A stretch of DNA of 64,000 bases. It comes from Rhipicephalus microplus (taxonomy: Eukaryota; Arthropoda; Arachnida; Ixodida; Ixodidae). The stretch covers positions 204,119,601-204,183,600 of the forward strand of contig NC_134701.1 in NCBI RefSeq assembly GCF_043290135.1, in the 5' to 3' direction. Shown piece after piece: positions 57,921 through 64,000 of this stretch. Made by a program: the position numbers and the translations under genes. The notes beneath the pieces were generated by a model. It was not told the DNA's origin, ran no database searches, and saw nothing but the letters and a program-made list of their open reading frames with translations. Numbering within the stretch: position 1 is the stretch's first letter; every line of letters starts with the position of its first letter.

Positions 57921-59879
57921 AAAAGTAAGAAAGAACCGTAGTAAGTCACATAAGCAAACGCCAAGGTTCACTGGACCCAATTTCCCCCACTTGGGTAAAG
58001 GCTCCTGAATTTTAAGTTGCAGTTGTTCTCAGGAGCTAGTCAGTGCATGTTTATTTAGAGGCTTCCTTCACAGCGATACGTCCAAACTCACTGCATATCA
58101 TTAGCTTTTATTTAGTGCCAGACATCCTTTCTGGGTTCCCTACTTATTATAGCACCCCTCATTTTTCGGTCAGCTTGGTAGTCTTATGGAGCAAGGTTTG
58201 CAGTATAATGTGTTCTAAAAGCGTGTTTTTTCATTGAAAAGAAAACAAAAGAGAGAACTTGTCGATAGCCCTAACTCGGAATTTATGAATCTTCTCTTGC
58301 CATGCGGCGTTGAGACAATAGTTATTTCATACCTGCATTTTCTTCTTTTGGTGAATGCATAATATAATTAGCATGTTCGTATAGTTGCTCACTTTTCATG
58401 TCAGTAATGTTGTAGTCATTTACCTATGCTTCAGAGAAACGCAGAGGAGAAGTGTAAAACTTTAATGCCGTATTTTTTGAACTTTATGAAGCTACGCGAA
58501 AAGCGAGTTGCGAAGGTTCAACTAATGGTGCAGTGGCAGCTGTCGCACATTCATCGTCGGCAAAGGCCTGACACGTTCGCTTGTAGTATTTATCCATTGG
58601 AGCTCGATTTGCCAGTGTGCTGGGCTATTGGTTTCAATAAAGGGGTGCGAGAAGGAGGATGATGCCACCTAGAATATTCACTGTTTTTTATTTAGCTCTG
58701 GTTATGTTTGTCGCTTCAAAGCGAGGTCTGAAGTATTGGTAACTTGCTTGTAACATGCATGACATGACCGCGATTGCGTAAAGCGTTTTCGCGTTATATA
58801 GTTGCCCAAGAAATAAAAAAGGTCAGCCGCTGCTGAGGCGATAAACTTCAAAATCAAAAGATCGCCAGAAGACGTCATATGAATGTATATGTTAGTGAAT
58901 TCGGCTTCTGGTCTTCTTATCTAACGTCGTGAGGCCCCAAGTCTGAATTACTGCTTCACTATATTTCCAGAAGGAAGGAAGTAAGCACGAAAGAGGAAGG
59001 CAGTTAGTTTGATGTAATTGCGAAGATCAACGATAATGAAATAGAATCACTCGTGTAAGTTAGAGTGAAATGGATGTCATTTTGTCGAGCCTTTGTGCTC
59101 TATAGTCCACCTAAATGAGCTTGTAAATAAATGAAGATAATTAATTATGACTGACCCCAATGCTGACATTTTTTCTGTCATACAACGGCCTGAAGTTTTT
59201 GTTTCTTTATTATAATACAAAATGCATTGATCTCATAGGCTTAAAACACTAAATGTTTGGTATTTTTCTGTGTACACGTGTGCCACTAAGTACTTAGGCA
59301 CGTAACATTTAGTTCTCTACTCAGCAATGGTAGCCATGTGTTAAGAAACTTCGATCGCAAACTAAGACCGGGACAAAGAGGGACAACTTCAGCAGCGCTC
59401 TATCAACTAAATGTTGTAATAGCAAGGTCGAACTTGTATAAACAAGAAGCACGTCACTTGCTGCTCATGCACACCGTCCTAACCATAACAGAAGGCTCCG
59501 TCACACCATATTTACTAATAACCCCTTCACTTTAGGAGCTGCACTTATGTGCATTAATGACGTATGACTAATACAAGATGGCCCCTAATGTGAATGTGAA
59601 ATGTCTATGCAAGTTATCGTGTCGTGATGTTATGGCGCTTAAGCAGAGTGACCATGCCAACAAAGTGCCCATCGCCATGACACTGCGTGATTGCATGCAT
59701 GAATGCGTGAACTGTTTTCCATTCAGAGACTGAAGGGGCGCCCTTTAGCGAGTCTTTAGAATAAAAAGAGCGCATAAAATAAAAAATACCACTTATAGGC
59801 ATGTGCCGAAAGCTGTTTTTTTCAGACAGAGATAAACTTGGCCAGTAGCGTTGCATTGTTGGTAATAAGCTAGTTGCTG
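57921..59879. other. Mostly unannotated; may include upstream Penelope remnant
   Basis: No convincing RT motif was found before the GIY-YIG fragment. The stretch from 59340 onward may be older Penelope sequence, but I could not confirm it. Confidence 0.3.
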
Positions 59880-59887
59880 GAGGCTGA

Positions 59888-60217
59888 GTGTACACTTGCA
59901 TTTGTAAAGTTATCCATAATTTTAGTTTTGTTTCCTGTGTGTGGAACATTGGTAATTGCATTCGCATTCCGTTAACCAGTGAACAAGTGTACCTGTCACA
60001 GACGGGTCGCTGCCTAAACTTACGCTTAGGTGAACACCTCTCGTCTGCGAAAGAAAGGCGTCTCACGCATTTAGCCATGCACTGGGCGCAGTGCAGCTGC
60101 GAAGCGCGGTTTTTTGATACGGTCACTCGGCTTAAGCCCCGTGATCGCACCACATGGGAATTTGCAAATACAGCCCCCATTCACATTAGGAGGCCATTTT
60201 GTATTAGTCATTCTTAG
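59888..60217 (+). pseudogene. Penelope-like element GIY-YIG endonuclease fragment
   Basis: The plus frame 59888-60217 contains CIRIPLTSEQVYLSQTGRCL followed by NLRLGEH and, further on, ARFFDTVTRLKPRDRTTWE. The IPL-x-YxGQTGRC-N-RL-EH pattern is the hallmark of the GIY-YIG endonuclease that follows RT in Penelope-like retroelements, where it cuts target DNA. The Gly expected after the Tyr (YxGQTGR) is Ser here. No start codon logic applies and no RT is recognised upstream, so this is a relic. An overlapping 188-codon frame on minus (59614-60180) is an antisense shadow. Confidence 0.7.
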
Positions 60218-61261
60218 TTAATGAATACAAGCAAATAATTCTCGCTCCTAAAGAGCGAGCAAGTGGATAGGTGTAATAGTTTCTGGTGTTGCACCAATAT
60301 TAAGGACGTTGCACCTGTGCAGCGGGTGACGTGTTATCGTTATATGTGTTTCATCTTGCTTTGTAAAGCTTTCAGTTCATAGTAACATGTGTTTTCCTCA
60401 CTATTTGTCCCTGTCATAGTTCGCGTCCGAAGTATCTTAAGATGTATATGTACCAACTAGCTCGTCTCCTGGCCTTACTGTAGTAGTAGTTTGCTTGATC
60501 TATCCCACTCGGGCGAGTTGTGCACAAAGCCTGCGGGGCATGTAAGGGAATCGGAGCAGAGAAAATTGACTCCTCGGATGCTGTGCCTCCAGGGAGTCAT
60601 GAAGTGAAGCTGAAACATGCACGAACCATGAAACGAGGACTCTGCGGGAGCATCCGCTTCCGCCGCCTTTTTTTCGCAATCATTGTCCGTTAGCCAAAAC
60701 TAATTCGATTGTATGCCAGCCTGCGCGACCATAATTTGCCAAATGGTCTCTTCTTTTGTACGCTTCATATCCGGCCGAAAGCAATTTGTGTCTCCGCTTC
60801 CCATCGACGAAATCAATTTTTCTTGAAAGGGTCAGCGGTTTCGCGTCTGAATATTGCGTTCGTTCGTTATGGGTCCGAGATTTCGCGGGTGAAAAGTAGA
60901 AGTTTGTGCATACGTGCCGCAGTATGGTAACTTTGCCTATGGGGTACTCTTATTCAGACAACATGTGGATAGATGACAATAAGGTAAATTGATGAAAGAC
61001 ATTACGAAGCATGTTGGTATACTGAAACGGGAAAAATAAAGATTTAGAAGATAAGACAAAAAGCTTTCCGAAAAGAGAAAATGAAGTTTAGTGCCCACGT
61101 GCCACAGTTCGGGACCTGTGCCTATTTTGTACAACAGAAGCTCGACAACAGCAGCTGGCATGGTTTACAGTTCTTCGCAAAGTGAAATTTTGATGACTTG
61201 TTTCACTGCCAGTGCAATAAAGCTTAATAAGCGAAACAATCTCGAAGAACAACTCTGACTT
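60218..61261. other. Unannotated sequence
   Basis: A weak direct repeat (ACGTGCCRCAGT context) occurs near 60912 and 61097. ACCAACTAGCTCG near 60452 may belong to the Penelope 3' region. Confidence 0.35.
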
Positions 61262-61375
61262 ATTGATATCTGGGATTTACCGTCCCAAAACCACAATAAG
61301 ATTATGAGAGACGCCGTAGAGAAGGGCTCCGGAAATTTCGACTTCCTGGTTTTCTTTACCGTGCACCCAAAAAGA
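61262..61375 (-). mobile_element. SINE body fragment, minus strand
   Basis: The plus strand has ATTGATATCTGGGATTTACC, GGGCTCCGGAAATTTCGAC and TTTCTTTACCGTGCACCC. Head missing; 5'-truncated copy. Confidence 0.85.
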
Positions 61376-63452
61376 ACAACTCTCATTCTTTCACGATTTC
61401 ATGGCGCAAGGCACAGCCACAGTGGTGGACAATGTGCGCAATTTAAATCGCAGTTTCCTTTGTGTCAAAGTGCGTGAGTGGTTATGCCTCGCTGTCTTCT
61501 ACCTAACGACGGCCATTCGTTGGGAGAGCCTTGTTATATGCCGTTTAAGGATGCGCGTTAATAGAAAAACACACGTTCCATCAAAAAGTTCAATACTATT
61601 TATTAGTGTTCGAAACCGCAAATAGGAGTGATGAAGTGGAGAATATCAAATGGCCAGTTGTTTTTTTTTTTCTTGTACACAAACCTTTCCGTTGCTGGTT
61701 GGCTTAAATGTAAAATTAGAATCAAAAGTCCAGACGCAACGAGATGTCACAAAAAGTGAAATATTGCCGCTGCTTCAGCCGGTAAAATTTCTGGTGAGTT
61801 CTAAAACGCGCATACAACGTGTTCTGTGCCAATCGACCGAATTCAGTCAGAAAGTGGTTATAAATTTGAAGTTTTCTTGGACCTAGTAAAGTTTAGGCGT
61901 TGGACGCCGCTGTACAGATAACTGCTCCACATTCGTGGGTTTTAGGTATAATGCATGTGAAATTTCAGCGTATAGACAATGTGTGTCCACTAACCTTGCC
62001 GTCAACATTGCGTTATAAGAAATAGGACATCAACTTGTAACTTGGTATAGGTACATAGTGCATTCAAATACTCAAGAAGCAACAAAAAAACGACAAAAAA
62101 CGAGATCACAGCCAAAAGACACGGCAACAGCTCAGGACCTAGCTTTCTGTCAATTCATCTCGTTAAATGTGCCAAAAGTGGCTGTTTATTCCGAAAAATT
62201 TTTCTTTCTTTGTGGACTATAACTAATTCAACTTGCCTGTAAATGTGTATGGCTCAGCAATCTAAAAATAATTTGGTTGCACAGAAAAAACAAAGTTCCG
62301 GGCCGTTATCCAGGTAACCTAATCGCAGTAGCCACTTCATTCTTTGGGAGATTAAATCACGCGAGAAGGCCTAAAATTGCGGAATATTGCGACAATCTGC
62401 CGTCGTACTAAAGTGCTTTTCCGCAAGTAGCGAGCGCTGAGAGTAGAGCCTGGCGCCGAAAAAAAAATGAGTAAAAGACAACACTTACAAAGGACGAGAC
62501 AAGTGCGCACCTTTCGTAGAGACGAGGAAATCCTATAAATTGCGTATCGAAATAGCAGCCCGACTTTGTTGAGGACAAGAGCACGCGTGCTGAATGCGGG
62601 AGACTTCGAGTATACGTCTTTTAGTCAAATGCCCGAAGAGATAACTCTACGTGCATAGCGTGACAAAGCACCAGTGCTTCATGACATTTTCTATATTAGC
62701 CACGCGTCTTCACAAATCAGAGAACGTGTTGCGCGTGACTCATGTGCGTCATAACACTTTGCACACGCATCAAAATTTGATAAAAAATACAAGTGCTGCG
62801 TCGCAACATGTTCTTGTCAGAATGATTACGAAAGTGTGCCAGACAGCTTTCAAAAGAAGCGTTTCGATTGAAGTTGCCCAAAGAGGCCCCCCCTTTTTTT
62901 TTTGACTCTGTGTGCATCACATCCGTTTGGATATATGCGGCTTTATTGTTGTAACGTGACAGCGTTAGAGACCTGGTGATTGCAAAAAGCCTAAACGGTG
63001 TGGTTTATAGACTGTTTCAGTGCCACCATATCAGGCTAGTTAAACTTTGTGTTTTTCATATTTAACAACTAAATGAACAGTGTTAATGTTGACGCGCATA
63101 CACACGAAAATGGTTTTGTCGGTTCCTACGATATTTTATAAACCTCTAATTGTTGTCACGATATACAAAAACAGTTAAGAAAACATCGGCTAAGCATCCT
63201 AATATGGTGGCATTCACATAACTTAGGTGAAATAGTGAATACTCGAGCCGAAAATCTCGAAAGACGCAAAGAATAAAAATCGGGGGTTCAATCCTGAATT
63301 GAATCAATCATTTTGTTTAAGCCACGCGAGTCTTAACAGTGGCGCTGTCCTTAGTAGAGGCATCCCGTCCGTTGGCGTAGCAATGGTCGGGGGGGGGGGG
63401 GGTGACAAAAGTGGAACTGAGGAAAGGCTGCGTCGTGCCAAGATGAATTAAG
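61376..63452. other. Unannotated sequence
   Basis: A poly-G run lies near 63387-63401. Otherwise only unsupported short frames. Confidence 0.4.
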
Positions 63453-63527
63453 GAAGTCGGCTGCTGACTCGCAGGTCGCGGGATTGAATCCCGGCTGCGG
63501 CGGCTGCAGCGGCTGCAGCGGCTGCAC
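63453..63527 (+). mobile_element. SINE head fragment with local triplication
   Basis: The second half of a Ruka-like tRNA head (CTGCTGACTCGCAGGTCGCG, then ATTGAATCCCGGCTGCGG) is followed by three copies of a GGCTGCAGC-type 9-bp unit. The body is absent. Confidence 0.75.
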
Positions 63528-64000
63528 GGAGCTGAGGCGTTGGCAATTAAAATGCAAACAGTGTTGAAATGTCTTTACGCGAACATTTTTTAAACTTCTG
63601 TTTATATTTTAATTGCAAAAGAAGGCCACTGCATCATCCCCGCGGCTTTCTCGGAGCCCTATTTCGCAACTGGTCATACGAAACCTGATTTGGACAGACT
63701 CGGCGAACCTTTCCGAGCTTACGGTCCAAGTGCTGACGCAAGGCAAAAAGACCTACTGCTGAAACATGCGTACTGTTTAGGTTCGCGGTTATCTGATACA
63801 CTTTGGCATCAGAAGACAAAAATAAAAGTAACACTGGTTGCACTTTCTACCCGCAATAAAAAAAAATGAAACAGAGCAAGTGTTGGTATAAATGCTGCTC
63901 TACTCTATATGTGGTTGGCAACCGGCAATAGGAAACACACACACACACACAAATAATCTATAGGGCACAATCAAACGGCTGCTATGAGCATAGGCAGTGG
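63528..64000. other. Unannotated sequence
   Basis: A (CA)n run lies at about 63935-63950. No gene is recognised. Confidence 0.4.

Noticed and set aside
59614..60180. 188-codon minus-strand frame
   Set aside because: Antisense to the GIY-YIG fragment; it shows no domain of its own.

Overview
This window looks like intergenic or deep intronic DNA from a hard tick (Ixodidae). That assignment is inference. It rests on many tRNA-headed SINE copies resembling the ixodid Ruka family, and on RTE-type and I-type LINE remnants, which also point to an arthropod-like eukaryotic genome. I could not support any intact host protein gene, rRNA or functional tRNA. Every stretch of recognisable protein homology belongs to a decayed or frameshifted retroelement.

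Layout. 0-5 kb: two SINEs, an (AAT)n tract, a solo I-type LINE 3' end and a 141-bp tandem duplication. 5.1-8.1 kb: a minus-strand RTE LINE of about 2.79 kb inserted into an older SINE, with an 11-bp target-site duplication on both sides. 8.1-8.75 kb: copy A of a repeat family with a (CCGT)n core; copy B is at 35.4-36.45 kb with a tandem 236-bp module and long hairpins. 14.2-15.9 kb: a 5'-truncated I-type LINE with a near-intact RNase H domain. 16.1-18.5 kb: a second RTE copy with an inverted 3' segment. 19.3-19.8 kb: a third RTE 3' end with a (GAT/GAC)n tail. 21.9-23.1 kb: a GC- and CpG-rich island that could be a promoter or first exon.

24.6-25.1 kb: a SINE fragment and a 340-bp foldback element. 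25.9-29 kb: CA-rich, poly-C and (TA)n tracts plus two more tRNA-headed SINEs. 33.1-34.95 kb: a 201-bp tandem duplication and a degenerate Ty3/gypsy-type reverse transcriptase. 36.6-50.4 kb: three SINE copies, one tRNA-Gly-like head and a badly frameshifted I-type LINE with an RNase H to C-terminal region. 50.4-57 kb: a tRNA-Gly-like SINE head, a possible LTR, a 1.68-kb element with terminal inverted repeats and 93-bp tandem repeats, and two solo LINE 3' ends. 57.5-64 kb: more SINEs, an (AAAG)n tract and a Penelope-like GIY-YIG endonuclease fragment.

Functionally this is a record of repeated retroposition, not a set of cooperating genes. The most unusual structures are the TIR element at 53750-55424, the foldback at 24799-25137, the two-copy (CCGT)n family, and the nested RTE-in-SINE insertion. 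All family assignments come from reading motifs by eye. No database search was possible.
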